Shown here: positions 7,761 through 17,253 of the stretch, piece after piece
Layout: the number at the start of each line of letters is the position of its first letter
Numbering within the stretch: position 1 is the stretch's first letter
DNA from: Lentzea albidocapillata subsp. violacea
Lineage (GTDB): Bacteria; Actinomycetota; Actinomycetes; Mycobacteriales; Pseudonocardiaceae
Direction: 5' to 3'
Length of the DNA: 64,000 bases
NCBI RefSeq assembly: GCF_900100275.1
Contig: NZ_FNET01000005.1
Location: forward strand, 186,001-250,000
Program-made: the position numbers and the translations under genes
Notes under the pieces: generated by a model
Told to the model about the DNA's origin: nothing
The model's database searches: none
The model's input: the letters and a program-made list of their open reading frames with translations, nothing else

Positions 7761-7812
7761 GCCCTTGCAATGACTCTTTTGACGACGAAGTCCAAAGAGT
7801 CATTGCTAGGGC
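7761..7812. terminator. long bidirectional terminator hairpin
   Basis: Outer arms GCCCT/AGGGC enclose GCAATGACTCTTTTGAC pairing with GTCCAAAGAGTCATTGC (one mismatch) around a short GACGAA loop. It lies between the convergent response-regulator and histidine-kinase genes and can end both transcripts. Confidence 0.85.
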
Positions 7813-7903
7813 CCAGGTCAGGCGGCGTGCGTGAAGATCGTCTTTGAGGTGAACGGCGAGAGCGAGGGCGCGCCGAAAGGTTCGTGAGAGGGCGAACTGA
7901 AGG

Positions 7904-7917
7904 CAATATATTGGTTG
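7904..7917. repeat. GATATATC-like element, variant copy
   Basis: CAATATATTGGTTG, a variant of the GATATATCGGTT element seen at 2870 and 2966. It lies in the 3' flank of the histidine-kinase gene, 27 bases beyond its stop. Confidence 0.45.
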
Positions 7918-7943
7918 GGCGGCGGCTTCGGGGCCTGGGAGAA

Positions 7944-9086
7944 CTAGGGCTTCGGGGCGGCGGCCGGGATGGCGGCGTGGACGTGGAACGAGCCGTCGCC
8001 CACGTGGCGGGCCGTGAAGGTGCCGCCGGCCGCCTTGACGCGTTCGGCCTGGTTGCGGACGCCGTTGCAGTCGGCTGAGACCGGGCGGCCCGCGGCGCCG
8101 TCGTTGATGACGTCGAGCAGGATCGTGGCGCCTCGCTGGTGCACGCCGATGGTGCAGGTGCTGGCGTCGCTGTGGCGCAGGACGTTCGTGACGGCCTCGC
8201 ACAGGACGGCGGCCAGGACGGTTTCGACCGGCTCCGGGAGCGGGTCGTGTGCCAGTTCGACGCGGACGTCGATATTCGACGCCGCCAGCATCGCCTTGGC
8301 CGAGTCCGAGGTGTCCGCCAGGGACAGTGGGCGGTAGGCGCGCGCCAGGGAGCGCACGTCGGCCAGGGCGTGGTGGGTGATATCCAATATATCGGTGATG
8401 TGTTCCTGCATGAACTCCCAGCCGTGGTCCGGGCGGTCGGCGACGATCCGGTGGGCCAGTTCGCTCTTGAGCTTGATGGCGCTGAGGCTGTAGCCGAGCA
8501 GGTCGTGCAGGTCGCGGGCCACGCGGACGCGTTCGGCGGTCACGGCGGCGGTTGTGGTGACCGCGGTGTCCGGGGTGGTGGTCGCCGTAGCGTCCGGGGC
8601 AGGGGTTGGCTGGGGCTCGGGGGCGGCGGGCCAGTCGCGGTGGGTCGCGAAGCCCGTGGCCAGGCCCGCGAGGAGCAGGGCGGTGGCCGCGGTGGCTGTC
8701 ATCGCCTCGCCGTGGACGGCCTGGGCGAGGCCGGTGGCGACCACGGTCAGGACGAAGACCGACCAGCCGAAAAGCGGGCGCAGGACCAGCAGGGCGTTGC
8801 CGGCCACGAGGCCCGCGACGCCCGCCCAGGAATGGCCGAAGAGGACGTAGGGCAGGACCAGCAGTGCCGCCTGGGCTGCCAGTGTGAGGTGCCGGCGCAG
8901 TGCGGTCAGAGGCCGGAAATACGACACTTGCAGCAGGACAAGTACCGCTAAATCAATGACCGACACCGCCAATTCGGTGACTTCGCCGGCGAGAAGTAGC
9001 GCGCGGGTCAGGTCGGTCAGGCAGACCGCGGCGAAGACCACGACGATGATCGTGCGGAATCTCGGTATCGCAGGCGAAGCATTCAC
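7944..9086 (-). CDS. sensor histidine kinase (HisKA_3 type)
   Basis: A 380-residue membrane kinase. The N-terminal half carries about five or six hydrophobic helices without a large extracellular domain; then come a Pro/Thr-rich linker, the dimerisation box ARDLHDLLGYSLSAIKLK with the phospho-accepting His, and a HATPase domain with the N-box VLCEAVTNVLRHSD and a Gly box. The GTG at 9086 was chosen because GGGGGG stands just upstream. It pairs naturally with the NarL-type regulator at 7120. An AT-rich GATATC/ATATATC element lies inside the reading frame at 8379-8397. Confidence 0.9.
   Translation of the reverse strand: MNASPAIPRFRTIIVVVFAAVCLTDLTRALLLAGEVTELAVSVIDLAVLVLLQVSYFRPLTALRRHLTLAAQAALLVLPYVLFGHSWAGVAGLVAGNALLVLRPLFGWSVFVLTVVATGLAQAVHGEAMTATAATALLLAGLATGFATHRDWPAAPEPQPTPAPDATATTTPDTAVTTTAAVTAERVRVARDLHDLLGYSLSAIKLKSELAHRIVADRPDHGWEFMQEHITDILDITHHALADVRSLARAYRPLSLADTSDSAKAMLAASNIDVRVELAHDPLPEPVETVLAAVLCEAVTNVLRHSDASTCTIGVHQRGATILLDVINDGAAGRPVSADCNGVRNQAERVKAAGGTFTARHVGDGSFHVHAAIPAAAPKP
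8379..8397. repeat. GATATATC-type element inside the kinase gene
   Basis: GATATCCAATATATCGGTG, with the same layout (GATATC, two bases, ATATATCGG) as the elements at 54978 and 57732, here inside the coding sequence of the kinase. Confidence 0.5.
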
Positions 9087-9470
9087 GTGCCCCCCAAGAG
9101 CAACGGCTCCAGAGCAAGTCTGAGAGTCAACGCCGGTCAAAGACCTCGCACGGCGCGCGCCCAGGCCGAATACTAGACATGCGAGGGCAGTTCGGGACGG
9201 CAACTGAATCGGTTCAGAATGCGAAGTCGCATTGACTCGCCGCTCAATGTCACGCCAATGGACGAGTATTTATGAGTGGCGGTCACGGCTTGTGTTCGTG
9301 CGATTACCGGGCGGGACGGTTTGGGTTCGTCCGAGTATATGAATATCTCACGCCGGGCGCAGTAGTTCGCCATCCGAGAGTCATGGCCGCATACGTGGCG
9401 TTCGATAGCCCCGCTCAGGTGAACTTGGTGGCACGACCAAGTCGTCCGCCGCTGAGCAGGGGAGGCTCCA
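9087..9470. promoter_or_regulatory. 384-base divergent control region
   Basis: No gene is visible between the histidine-kinase start (minus strand) and the SARP start (plus strand). It holds two adjacent small palindromes: CTGAA-TCGG-TTCAG at 9204-9217 and AATGCGA-AG-TCGCATT at 9218-9233. The DNA is more AT-rich than its surroundings, as expected for paired promoters. AGGGGAGG just before 9471 is the SARP ribosome site. Confidence 0.6.
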
Positions 9471-10286
9471 ATGGAGATCAAGGTTCTTGGACCGCTGGAG
9501 GCACGGGAGAACGGCGTCTCGATCGCGCCGAGCGCGGTGAAGCCCAGGCAGGTGCTCTCGCTGCTCGGACTGCAGGCGGGACACGTCGTCACGGTTCCCA
9601 CGTTGATCGAAGAGCTTTGGGGAATGACACCGCCACGCAGCGCACTTACGACTTTGCAGACGTACGTGCTGCAGGTCCGCCGGCGCATCGAGGCGGCCAT
9701 GCCCGGGGAGGGTCCCGGTGTCGCGAAGAACGTTCTGGTGACCCGCTACGGCGGCTACATGCTGGACGTTCCGCCGGAGAGCGTCGACGTGCGCAGCTAC
9801 GAGCGGCTCGCGAGTGCGGGTCAGCGCGCGTTCGAGATCGGCGACCTGGAGTCCGCCAGCAGGTTGCTGCGCAGCGCCGCCGAGGTGTGGCGTGGACCGG
9901 TGCTCGTGGACGTGCAGATCGGCGTCCGGCTCGGCATGGAGGTCACCCGGTTGCAGGAAAGCCGCCTCGGCGTGCTGGAGACCCGCATCGAGGCCGACCT
10001 GCAGCTGGGCAAGCACCAGTCGCTGCTGTCCGAACTGTCGGTGCTCACCGCGCAGCACCCGATGCACGAGAACCTGTGTGCGCAGTACATGCTCGCGCTC
10101 TACCGGGCGGGACGGCAGTGGAAGTCGCTGGAGGCGTACCAGTCGCTGCGCGACACGCTGATCGAGGAGCTGGGGCTTGAGCCGTCCGAAAGGCTGCGTC
10201 AGTTGCAGCGGGCGATCCTGAGCTCCGAGCCGTCGCTCGACAAGCCGTTGTCGCCTCGCCAGCTGGAGCGCCAGCTCGCGGGCTGA
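9471..10286 (+). CDS. SARP family transcriptional activator
   Basis: A 271-residue Streptomyces-antibiotic-regulatory-protein activator: an OmpR-type winged helix at about residues 1-95 ([15 protein letters not shown] is the recognition region) followed by a BTAD domain. It is the short SARP form, with no ATPase part. Such proteins switch on antibiotic gene clusters by binding direct heptamer repeats. It is a close paralogue of the SARP at 45034-45843, so the cluster has two cluster-situated activators. It is followed after 19 bases by the acetolactate synthase gene and may be co-transcribed with it. Confidence 0.95.
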   Translation: MEIKVLGPLEARENGVSIAPSAVKPRQVLSLLGLQAGHVVTVPTLIEELWGMTPPRSALTTLQTYVLQVRRRIEAAMPGEGPGVAKNVLVTRYGGYMLDVPPESVDVRSYERLASAGQRAFEIGDLESASRLLRSAAEVWRGPVLVDVQIGVRLGMEVTRLQESRLGVLETRIEADLQLGKHQSLLSELSVLTAQHPMHENLCAQYMLALYRAGRQWKSLEAYQSLRDTLIEELGLEPSERLRQLQRAILSSEPSLDKPLSPRQLERQLAG

Positions 10287-10305
10287 GATCCGTTCGGGAG
10301 CAACC

Positions 10306-12012
10306 GTGGATACCACCGGTGCAGGTGCGTTGATCAAGGCGCTCGAGGACGTCGGCTGCGAGGTGATCTTCGGGATGCCGGGAGGGGCGATCCTGCCCGC
10401 GTACGACCCGCTGTACGACTCGAAGATCCGGCACGTGCTGGTGCGGCACGAACAGGGCGCCGGGCACGCCGCCCAGGGGTACGCGCAGGCGACCGGACGG
10501 GTGGGCGTCTGCATGGCGACGTCGGGGCCGGGGGCCACGAACCTGGTGACGCCGCTCGCGGACGCCTACATGGACTCGGTGCCGATCGTGGCGATCACCG
10601 GCCAGGTCGCCAGGTCGATGATCGGGACGGACGCCTTCCAGGAGGCGGACATCCGCAGCATCACGCTGCCGATCACCAAGCACAGCTTCCAGGTGCACGA
10701 CCCGGCCGACATCCCGCGGGTGATCGCCGAGGCGTTCACGCTCGCGTCCACGGGGCGGCCGGGCCCGGTGCTGGTGGACCTGCCCAAGGACGTGCTGGCC
10801 ACCGCCACGACCTACACACCGCCGAAGCTCGCCACGCCGTCGCGTCCGGTGCTTTCGCCGGTCCAGGTCCGCAACGCCGCCCAGCTCATCGGTTCGTCGA
10901 AGCGGCCGGTGTTCTACGTCGGCGGCGGCGTGATCCGCAGCGGTGCGGCGCAGGAGCTCCGGAGACTCGCGGAGAAGACCGGGATCCCGGTCGTCACCAC
11001 GCTCATGGCCCGCGGCGCGTTCCCTGACTCGCACCCGCTGCACCTGGGGATGCCCGGCATGCACGGCACGGTGCCCGCCGTCGCCGCACTGCAACGGGCC
11101 GACCTGCTGATCGCGCTCGGGACGCGGTTCGACGACCGGGTCACCGGTCTGCTGCCGGAGTTCGCCCCGCACGCCGCGGTGATCCACGCCGACATCGACC
11201 CCGCCGAGATCTCCAAGAACCGCAAGGCGGACGTCGGCATCGTCGGCGACTGCCGCGACGTCATGGCAGCGCTCTCAGCGGTCATAACGCGGAAAACCGA
11301 TCTCACGGACTGGTGGAACTACCTCGGCGGCCTGCGTACGACCTACCCGCTCGGCTACGACTGGCCGGCGGACGGCATGCTCGCGCCGCAGTACGTGATC
11401 GAACGCATCAGCAAGCTCACCGGTCCCGAGGCCATCTACACCGCGGGTGTCGGCCAGCACCAGATGTGGGCGGCGCAGTACGTGAAATACGAACGCCCCG
11501 GCTCGTTCATCAACTCCGGTGGCGCGGGCACGATGGGCTTCGCGGTGCCGGCGGCGATGGGCGCGCAGGCCGGCGCACCGGACCGCACGGTGTGGGCCAT
11601 CGACGGCGACGGCTGCTTCCAGATGACCAACCAGGAGCTCGCGACCTGCGCAGCCGAGGGCATCCCGATCAAGGTCGCGATCATCAACAACGGCAACCTG
11701 GGCATGGTCCGCCAGTGGCAGACCCTGTTCTACGAGGGCCGGTACTCCAACACCCGGCTCGGCACGCACGAGCGCCACCCCGACTTCGTGAAGCTGGCCG
11801 ACGCGCTCGGCTGCGTCGGGCTGCGGTGCGCGAGCCAGTCCGAAGTGGACGGAACCATCCTGGAGGCGATGGCGGTCCGCGACCGGCCCGTCGTCGTCGA
11901 CTTCGTGGTGGGGCAGGACGCCCAGGTCTGGCCGATGGTCGCCGCGGGCACGGGCAACGACGAGATCATGGCCGCACGGGGCATCCGGCCCCTGTTCGAC
12001 GAGGAAGAGTGA
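10306..12012 (+). CDS. ilvB: acetolactate synthase, large subunit
   Basis: A 568-residue thiamine-diphosphate enzyme that condenses two pyruvates to acetolactate (or pyruvate with 2-ketobutyrate), the first common step of Val/Leu/Ile synthesis. Visible are the cofactor-activating Glu in [18 protein letters not shown], the ThDP motif IDGDGC with [12 protein letters not shown], and the central FAD-type domain. The start is GTG 10306. A regulatory-subunit gene follows with a 1-base overlap. Its place inside a biosynthetic cluster suggests precursor supply for the branched-chain-type adenylation domain at 17254; a resistant duplicate of a target is an alternative. Confidence 0.95.
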   Translation: MDTTGAGALIKALEDVGCEVIFGMPGGAILPAYDPLYDSKIRHVLVRHEQGAGHAAQGYAQATGRVGVCMATSGPGATNLVTPLADAYMDSVPIVAITGQVARSMIGTDAFQEADIRSITLPITKHSFQVHDPADIPRVIAEAFTLASTGRPGPVLVDLPKDVLATATTYTPPKLATPSRPVLSPVQVRNAAQLIGSSKRPVFYVGGGVIRSGAAQELRRLAEKTGIPVVTTLMARGAFPDSHPLHLGMPGMHGTVPAVAALQRADLLIALGTRFDDRVTGLLPEFAPHAAVIHADIDPAEISKNRKADVGIVGDCRDVMAALSAVITRKTDLTDWWNYLGGLRTTYPLGYDWPADGMLAPQYVIERISKLTGPEAIYTAGVGQHQMWAAQYVKYERPGSFINSGGAGTMGFAVPAAMGAQAGAPDRTVWAIDGDGCFQMTNQELATCAAEGIPIKVAIINNGNLGMVRQWQTLFYEGRYSNTRLGTHERHPDFVKLADALGCVGLRCASQSEVDGTILEAMAVRDRPVVVDFVVGQDAQVWPMVAAGTGNDEIMAARGIRPLFDEEE

Positions 12013-12278
12013 TGACCAGACATTCGCTTTCCCTGTTGCTGCGCAACGAACCCGGCGCGCTGGCGCGGATCGTCGTGCTGTTCTCCAGCCGGGGCGTCGA
12101 CGTCGAGTCGCTGAGTCTCGCACCGGCCGAACAGGGTGACCTGTCCCGCCTCGACGTCGTCGTCGACCTGCAGGCGGGCCGCACCGTCGTCCAGCTGATC
12201 AAGCAGCTCGGGCGGATCGTGGACGTCAAGAACGTCGTCGACCGCACGCACGACGAGGTGCTCGAACTCGGAGCTTAG
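12012..12278 (+). CDS. ilvN: acetolactate synthase small (ACT) subunit
   Basis: An 88-residue protein starting [20 protein letters not shown] and carrying one ACT domain (GALARIVVLFSSRGVDVESL). It is about half the length of a usual IlvN, lacking most of the C-terminal domain, so feedback control by valine may differ from the housekeeping enzyme. Its ATG overlaps the stop of the large subunit (TGATG), which should give matched synthesis. A strong terminator hairpin follows. Confidence 0.88.
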   Translation: MTRHSLSLLLRNEPGALARIVVLFSSRGVDVESLSLAPAEQGDLSRLDVVVDLQAGRTVVQLIKQLGRIVDVKNVVDRTHDEVLELGA

Positions 12279-12288
12279 GAACCAAAGA

Positions 12289-12326
12289 AGAATCGGCCGC
12301 CCCGGAGGCTTGGGGCGGCCGATTCT
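12289..12326. terminator. strong terminator after ilvBN
   Basis: AGAATCGGCCGCCCC pairs perfectly with GGGGCGGCCGATTCT around an 8-base loop. It lies between the convergent ilvN and SRPBCC genes and probably serves both strands. Confidence 0.9.
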
Positions 12327-12355
12327 CTGTTTGCCTGAGGAACTTCCGGGGTTGC

Positions 12356-12838
12356 TCAGGCAGCCTTCGGGATGTGCTTCTCGATGACGCGCGCGTACGT
12401 CTCCAGCGTCTCGCCCGGTGACGGGCCGTCGAGCGCCTTGTGGATGCCCTCGGCGATGTCGCCGTGGCGGTGCAGGTCGGCGTGGGTCAGCGTGACCTTC
12501 GTCGTGGTCGGGCCGACGACCTCGAAGTCCACCTTGATGAACGAGGCCTTCTCGTCGTCGAAGATCGGCTGCCAGTAGGGGCCGACCCGCCACGTCATCA
12601 CGAGCCGCTTCGGCGGGTCCCACTCGGTGATGGTGCCCCAGGCGATCTCCTCGCCGTCCGCACCGCGCTCGAAGTAGCGCCCGCCGACGAACGGTTCGAT
12701 CGTGATGGCCTGCCGGTCCTTGACGAACACGTGCGACTCCGGCCACCACTCGATCGGCTTCGACGCGAAGATCGCGAACGCCTGCTCGATCGTCGCCTCG
12801 ACCGTCACCGACTTGGCGACATCGGGAGTTGAGGCCAT
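12356..12838 (-). CDS. SRPBCC family protein (AHSA1-like)
   Basis: A 160-residue START/SRPBCC-fold protein (VTVEATIEQAFAIFASKPIEWWPE at the N-terminus, GTITEWDPPKRLVMTWRVG in the middle). The Trp-rich pattern is that of the activator-of-Hsp90 / polyketide-cyclase-like group with a hydrophobic cavity. In a polyketide cluster it may bind or cyclise an intermediate, but many family members have unrelated roles. The ATG at 12838 was chosen for the GGAGGGCC upstream. It diverges from the SnoaL-like gene at 13000. Confidence 0.8.
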   Translation of the reverse strand: MASTPDVAKSVTVEATIEQAFAIFASKPIEWWPESHVFVKDRQAITIEPFVGGRYFERGADGEEIAWGTITEWDPPKRLVMTWRVGPYWQPIFDDEKASFIKVDFEVVGPTTTKVTLTHADLHRHGDIAEGIHKALDGPSPGETLETYARVIEKHIPKAA

Positions 12839-12999
12839 GTGGCCCTCCTCGCGAATAGAAAGGGAGATGTCTCGCAAGACCGTGCCCGGCTTGTCTCAAC
12901 GCCACCTGGAACCGCGGTCGAACCAGGACGGCTCGACCGGATGTCCAGTGGCCGCACCCATATTCGCGGGTAGCGAAACCGGCAGACCGAGGAGTTGTC

Positions 13000-13425
13000 G
13001 TGTCCCCTGTCAATGTTGCGGTCCACATCGAGGTCCAGACGTTCTACGCCCAGCAGATGCGGCTGCTCGACGCGCTGGACGTGGAGGGCTACGCCCAGAC
13101 GTTCACCGAGGACGGGGTCACCGACCACGCCCACCGGAGCGAGAAGGTCGAGGGCCGGGCGGCCCTGATCGCCGGCGCCAGCGCCGCGCTGCCCCGCTAC
13201 AAGGGCGTCGCCGTGCGGCACTGGAACGACCACTACCTGATCGAAGAGGTCGATGAGAACACCCTGAACGTCAGCTACGCGTCGCTCGTCACCCGCACGA
13301 CCGCCGAGGGCGTGGTCAGCTTCGAGCCGACCTTCTCCATCGAGGACGTGCTCGTGCGCATCGACGGGAAGCTCTACACCAAGTCCCGCACGATTCACCG
13401 CGACCTGCCTGTTCAGGCTGCGTGA
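13000..13425 (+). CDS. SnoaL-like (NTF2-fold) protein
   Basis: A 141-residue protein with the NTF2-like cone fold: long N-terminal helix (FYAQQMRLLDALDVEGYAQT), the TFTEDGVTDHA motif, and repeated strands ending VRIDGKLYTKSRTIHRDLP. SnoaL-like proteins in type II polyketide clusters act as ring cyclases or hydroxylases. This one is most like the SnoaL_4 branch; its exact reaction is not readable. It starts at GTG 13000 after GAGGAG and sits 21 bases before the flavin-dependent oxygenase gene, so the two are probably one operon. Confidence 0.8.
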   Translation: MSPVNVAVHIEVQTFYAQQMRLLDALDVEGYAQTFTEDGVTDHAHRSEKVEGRAALIAGASAALPRYKGVAVRHWNDHYLIEEVDENTLNVSYASLVTRTTAEGVVSFEPTFSIEDVLVRIDGKLYTKSRTIHRDLPVQAA

Positions 13426-13446
13426 CGTTCATCAGGAGGTGACGAG

Positions 13447-14526
13447 GTGACTGCTCAATACACCGGGCTGGCCGCAGCCGCGGAGAAGGTGAAGCTGATC
13501 GCCGCGGAACACGCGGCCGAGGCCGACGCCACCCGCAGGCTGGCTCCCGAGGTCGTGGAGGCACTGCGCGAAGCCGGGTTCGCGCGGCACTTCGTCGCAG
13601 CCGGGCGCGGTGGCTCGGAAGGGACCTTCGCGGAACTGACCGAGGCCGTCCTCACCGTGGGTCAGGGCTGTTCGGCCACGGCGTGGTGCGCGTCGCTGGC
13701 GGCGTTCTCGTCGCGGTTCGCGGGGCTGCTGCCCGAACAGGGCCACGACGAGATCTGGGCGTCCGGCCCCGACACGTTCGTCGTGACCGGCCTGCCGCCC
13801 ATGGGCAAGGGCACCGAAGTGGACGGCGGGCACCGGCTCAGCGGCCGGTGGACCTACGTCAGCGGCGTGGACTTCGCCGACTGGGCGTTGCTGTGCGGCA
13901 TGGTCGGCGAGGAGGGTCGCTTCTTCGCGGTGCCCCGCAACGACTTCACCGTCCTCGAGACGTGGGACAGCGTCGGCATGAAGGCCACCAGCAGCCATTC
14001 GGTCGTGCTGGACGACGTCTTCGTGCCGTCCCACCTGTCGTTCGCCCGGACGGCTCTCCTCACCGGTACCAGCTGGTCGCCGGTGCCGAGCCACAACGTC
14101 CCGTTCCAGGCGGTCGGCGGCCTCACGTTCGCCGCTCCGGCCGTCGGTGCGGCGATGGGGGCACTTGACGCGTGCGTTGCGGTGCTGTCGGGGAAGAAGC
14201 AGACCGTGACGTCCGCGCTCGACCTGGTCCGCGCGTCGGGTCAGGTCGAGTCGGCGAGACTGCTCGTGCAGCAGAACGCCAAGGTGCTCGACGACCGCGA
14301 GTTCACCCCGGCCGCGATGGCGCGCAACGAGCGCAACGGCGCCTACGCGGCCGAGGTCCTGGTCGACGCGGTCGGCGGCCTGGTGCGGGCCGCCGGCACC
14401 AGCGGACTCGCGGAAGGTGCTGCGCTGCAACGGTTCTGGCGTGACGTGGTGAGCTGCTCCAGCCACGTCGCGCTGCGGTACGAGACCGCGTCCGTGCGCA
14501 CCTATCCGGCGTCGCTGTACGGCTGA
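13447..14526 (+). CDS. acyl-CoA-dehydrogenase-like flavin monooxygenase
   Basis: A 359-residue protein of the acyl-CoA dehydrogenase superfamily, in the branch (HsaA/DszC-type) that hydroxylates aromatic or carrier-bound substrates with reduced flavin. Evidence is the helical N-terminal domain, the central beta domain (SGRWTYVSGVDFADWALLCG) and the C-terminal helical bundle with the ERNGAYAAEVLVDAVGG segment; the base usual in true acyl-CoA dehydrogenases is not apparent. It starts at GTG 13447 with AGGAGGTG upstream. Likely a tailoring oxygenase; it may also act on the PCP-bound amino acid. Confidence 0.85.
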   Translation: MTAQYTGLAAAAEKVKLIAAEHAAEADATRRLAPEVVEALREAGFARHFVAAGRGGSEGTFAELTEAVLTVGQGCSATAWCASLAAFSSRFAGLLPEQGHDEIWASGPDTFVVTGLPPMGKGTEVDGGHRLSGRWTYVSGVDFADWALLCGMVGEEGRFFAVPRNDFTVLETWDSVGMKATSSHSVVLDDVFVPSHLSFARTALLTGTSWSPVPSHNVPFQAVGGLTFAAPAVGAAMGALDACVAVLSGKKQTVTSALDLVRASGQVESARLLVQQNAKVLDDREFTPAAMARNERNGAYAAEVLVDAVGGLVRAAGTSGLAEGAALQRFWRDVVSCSSHVALRYETASVRTYPASLYG

Positions 14527-14540
14527 CCCGGATTCGACAG

Positions 14541-14572
14541 GCCCTGGTGCCCACCTCCCCGGCACCAGGGCC
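14541..14572. terminator. terminator after the flavin oxygenase gene
   Basis: GGCCCTGGTGCC pairs with GGCACCAGGGCC around an 8-base loop, 15 bases after the stop. The rest of the gap to 14772 shows no gene and presumably holds the exporter promoter. Confidence 0.85.
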
Positions 14573-14772
14573 TTCGGCATGCGCCCGAAACGCTCCGCCG
14601 CGACCTGACCGGGACTCAAGCGGAGGGGATCACCCTGAAGGTCATCGACCGGCAGTCGTCTTTCAGGCAGGAGGTGGGACCTCGTTCAACTCGACCGGCA
14701 TTCCGCCACACCGAGTAGTCCTGAGCCATCGCCTGTCGTGCGCAGCGAAATCAAGTCCTCTGAGGAGAAATC

Positions 14773-16521
14773 GTGACCTCCACCAACACCAACCACGACC
14801 TGGAGTCGCCGTCGGCGACTGCCGGCGCGCAGGCGGCTCCGGTCGTTGACGCGCCGGCGGCCGATCCGCGTCGCTGGATCGCGTTCATCATCATGACCGT
14901 CGCGACGTTCATGGACATGCTGGACGGCAGCATCGTCAACGTCGCACTGCCCGCGATCCAGCACGGCATGGGCGCGAGCTTCGTGCAGCTGCAGTGGATC
15001 ACCGCCGGTTACGTGTTCGCGTTCGCGCTCACACTGATCACCGGTGGCCGTCTCGGCGACATCTACGGGCGTCGCAAGATGTTCCAGCTCGGCGTGCTCG
15101 GCTTCATCGTCACGTCGTTCCTGTGCGGCATCGCCACCAACCCCGAGATGCTCGTGGCCTCCCGCCTCGCGCAGGGTCTCGCGGCCGGCCTGATGGTCCC
15201 GCAGGTCATGTCGATCATCCACGTCACCTTCCCCGACAAGGAGAAGGGCGCGGTCTTCGCCATCCAGGGCACCATCGGTGGTCTCGCGGCCACGATCGCA
15301 CCGCTCGTCGGTGGCGTGCTCGTCGCCGCGAACATCTTCGACTGGGGCTGGCGGACGATCTTCCTGGTCAACGTCCCGATCGGCATCATCGGCTACGTCC
15401 TCGGCTGGAAGTACATCAACGAGTCGAAGGCGCCGAGCCGCATCAGGCTCGACCTGATCGGTGTCGTCATCGCGACCTTCAGCCTCACGGCCCTGCTGTT
15501 CCCGCTGACCTTCGGCCGTGAGATGGACTGGCCGGCGTGGGGCTTCGTGCTGATGGCCGCGTCCGTCGTCGGCTTCGTCGGCTTCGTCGCCTACGAGCGT
15601 GCCAAGCAGCGCAAGGACGGCATGCCGCTCGTGCCGCTGAGCCTGTTCAAGTCCCGCAGCTTCTCCGCGGCCCTCGCGCTGATGCTGGGCATGTTCAGCT
15701 TCACCGGCATGTTCATGCTGGCGCTCTACCTGTACCTGCAGGAGGGTCTGGGCTTCTCGCCGCTGCGGACCGGTGTCACGCTGCTGGCGTTCTGCATCGG
15801 TGCCTTCATCACCGCGTCGGCCTCGGTCATCGCGCTGGTGCCTAAGTTCGGCCGCGCCGTCCTGCAGGTCGGTGCCGTCGTGATCGCCGTCGGTGTCGCG
15901 GTGATGCTGCTGACGGTCAGCCCCGGCATCACCAGCTGGGGCCTGGTGCCCGGGCTGCTGCTGATCGGCCTCGGCTTCGGTATGACCGCCACCCCGATCG
16001 CGCTGTTCGCCCTGCAGGAGGTGCCGCACAAGGACGCGGGTGCGGCATCCGGCCTGATCAACACCAAGCAGCAGCTCGGTTTCGCGGTCGGTATCTCGAT
16101 CGTGACCCTGGCGTTCTTCGCTCCGCTGGCCTCCAACGGCGCGGCCAACGCGGAGTCGCTGGCACCGCAGGTCCGCCAGGAACTGGTGGCCGCCGGTGTC
16201 GCGGACGCCAGGGCCACCGAGCTCGCGGGCGCCTTCCAGTCCTGTGCCGCCACCACGTTCGCCGGCAAGCCCGAGGCCGCGGCGTGCGCGGCGGTGCAGA
16301 ACGACCCGCAGGCCAAGGCCATCGCCGACAAGTACTCGCACCAGGCCGCGGGCCAGTCCTTCACGGACGCGTTCCGCACCACGCTGTACGTCGGCTTCGG
16401 CTTCGCCGCCCTGGCGCTGCTGCTCGCCTCCTTCCTGCCTCGCTGGCTGAAGCAGGAGGAGTGGGGCGCGCCGGCCGAGGAAGCCTCTGAGGAGGGTTCC
16501 GAGGAGACCGCCAAGGCGTAG
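14773..16521 (+). CDS. DHA2 family MFS exporter
   Basis: A 582-residue transporter with 14 predicted helices of the EmrB/QacA type. The DHA2 signatures are present: FMDMLDGSIVNVALPAIQ in helix 1 and GGRLGDIYGRRKM after helix 2. It has an extra extracellular loop with two Cys (CAATTFAGKPEAAACAAV) before the last helix and an acidic cytoplasmic tail. Likely self-resistance by proton-driven export of the cluster product; a second exporter of the same family is at 22980. The start is GTG 14773 behind GAGGAG. Confidence 0.93.
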   Translation: MTSTNTNHDLESPSATAGAQAAPVVDAPAADPRRWIAFIIMTVATFMDMLDGSIVNVALPAIQHGMGASFVQLQWITAGYVFAFALTLITGGRLGDIYGRRKMFQLGVLGFIVTSFLCGIATNPEMLVASRLAQGLAAGLMVPQVMSIIHVTFPDKEKGAVFAIQGTIGGLAATIAPLVGGVLVAANIFDWGWRTIFLVNVPIGIIGYVLGWKYINESKAPSRIRLDLIGVVIATFSLTALLFPLTFGREMDWPAWGFVLMAASVVGFVGFVAYERAKQRKDGMPLVPLSLFKSRSFSAALALMLGMFSFTGMFMLALYLYLQEGLGFSPLRTGVTLLAFCIGAFITASASVIALVPKFGRAVLQVGAVVIAVGVAVMLLTVSPGITSWGLVPGLLLIGLGFGMTATPIALFALQEVPHKDAGAASGLINTKQQLGFAVGISIVTLAFFAPLASNGAANAESLAPQVRQELVAAGVADARATELAGAFQSCAATTFAGKPEAAACAAVQNDPQAKAIADKYSHQAAGQSFTDAFRTTLYVGFGFAALALLLASFLPRWLKQEEWGAPAEEASEEGSEETAKA

Positions 16522-16540
16522 TTCCTCCCAGCTGGAAACC

Positions 16541-16572
16541 CCGAGGCCCCAGGCGATCCGCCGGGGCCTCGG
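16541..16572. terminator. terminator of the DHA2 exporter gene
   Basis: CCGAGGCCCC pairs with GGGGCCTCGG around a 12-base loop, 19 bases after the stop. Confidence 0.85.
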
Positions 16573-16592
16573 TGCTTGTTCCCGGTACGTGA

Positions 16593-16623
16593 GAAGGCCC
16601 CTCGCGGACTGCGAGGGGCCTTC
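16593..16623. terminator. terminator of the convergent secreted-protein gene
   Basis: GAAGGCCCCTCGC pairs perfectly with GCGAGGGGCCTTC around a 5-base loop. It lies just beyond the stop of the minus-strand gene at 16637. Confidence 0.85.
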
Positions 16624-16636
16624 TGGGGGAGGAGGC

Positions 16637-17110
16637 TCAGATGCGGAACGCGGCGCCCTCGATGTCGACGGGGCCCTGCCACGGGGTGCCGTCGTTCATG
16701 TCGATGTAGGTGTGCGCCTTGGTGCTGAACTTCTTCTTGTTGGTGCTGATCTTGCCGAGGTGGCTCGCGTTGATCGAGCCGACCGGGTTGCCGTTCGCGT
16801 CGCGGTGGGCGTGGTGCGTGATCCAGAAGCTGAACTGGCCGTCCCTGGCCATTGTCCAGATTCCCCGGCCCTCGAGCTGGTCGGGGTAATCCGGCTTGGT
16901 CACGCAGTGCAGCTGGTAGTCGGCGGTGAAGTCGCAGAACAGCGGCGTGAGCAGCGGCGGTTCCTCGATGTGGATGGTGACCGTGAGGTCCCAGCGGCCG
17001 ACGAGCGCGTTCTCGTAGTTCGGCTTCGCGGTGGCACCAGCGGCGGCGACGACGGGGACTGCCAGCGCAACGGCGGCCACGGCGGCCAGTGCCTTCTTGC
17101 GGACGTTCAT
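16637..17110 (-). CDS. secreted small beta-barrel protein (family member 1)
   Basis: A 157-residue protein with a clear signal peptide (MNVRKKALAAVAAVALAVPV, cut probably near AGATAK). The mature part starts with GRWDLTVTIHI and shows the same order of elements (GxW strand, later GIWTMARDGQFSFW, a D-x-x-G turn, VGSINAS) as the proteins at 20228 and 27920. This lipocalin/calycin-like outline suggests a small ligand-binding barrel. It could bind or protect against the product outside the cell, or be an exported cyclase; neither is shown. The start ATG 17110 has GGAGG upstream. Confidence 0.75.
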   Translation of the reverse strand: MNVRKKALAAVAAVALAVPVVAAAGATAKPNYENALVGRWDLTVTIHIEEPPLLTPLFCDFTADYQLHCVTKPDYPDQLEGRGIWTMARDGQFSFWITHHAHRDANGNPVGSINASHLGKISTNKKKFSTKAHTYIDMNDGTPWQGPVDIEGAAFRI

Positions 17111-17253
17111 GGGGGATGCGCCTCCGATGAGGTGGGGCAGCGGACGCGCTGAGTGTTGTTCGAGCAGCTCAAACACCCCTGTAGCGCCAGTTGTGACCCG
17201 AGCTGGTTTCGAGGCGCGTTGCGGAGGATGGGCGAAATGAGAGGAGCTGGCGC

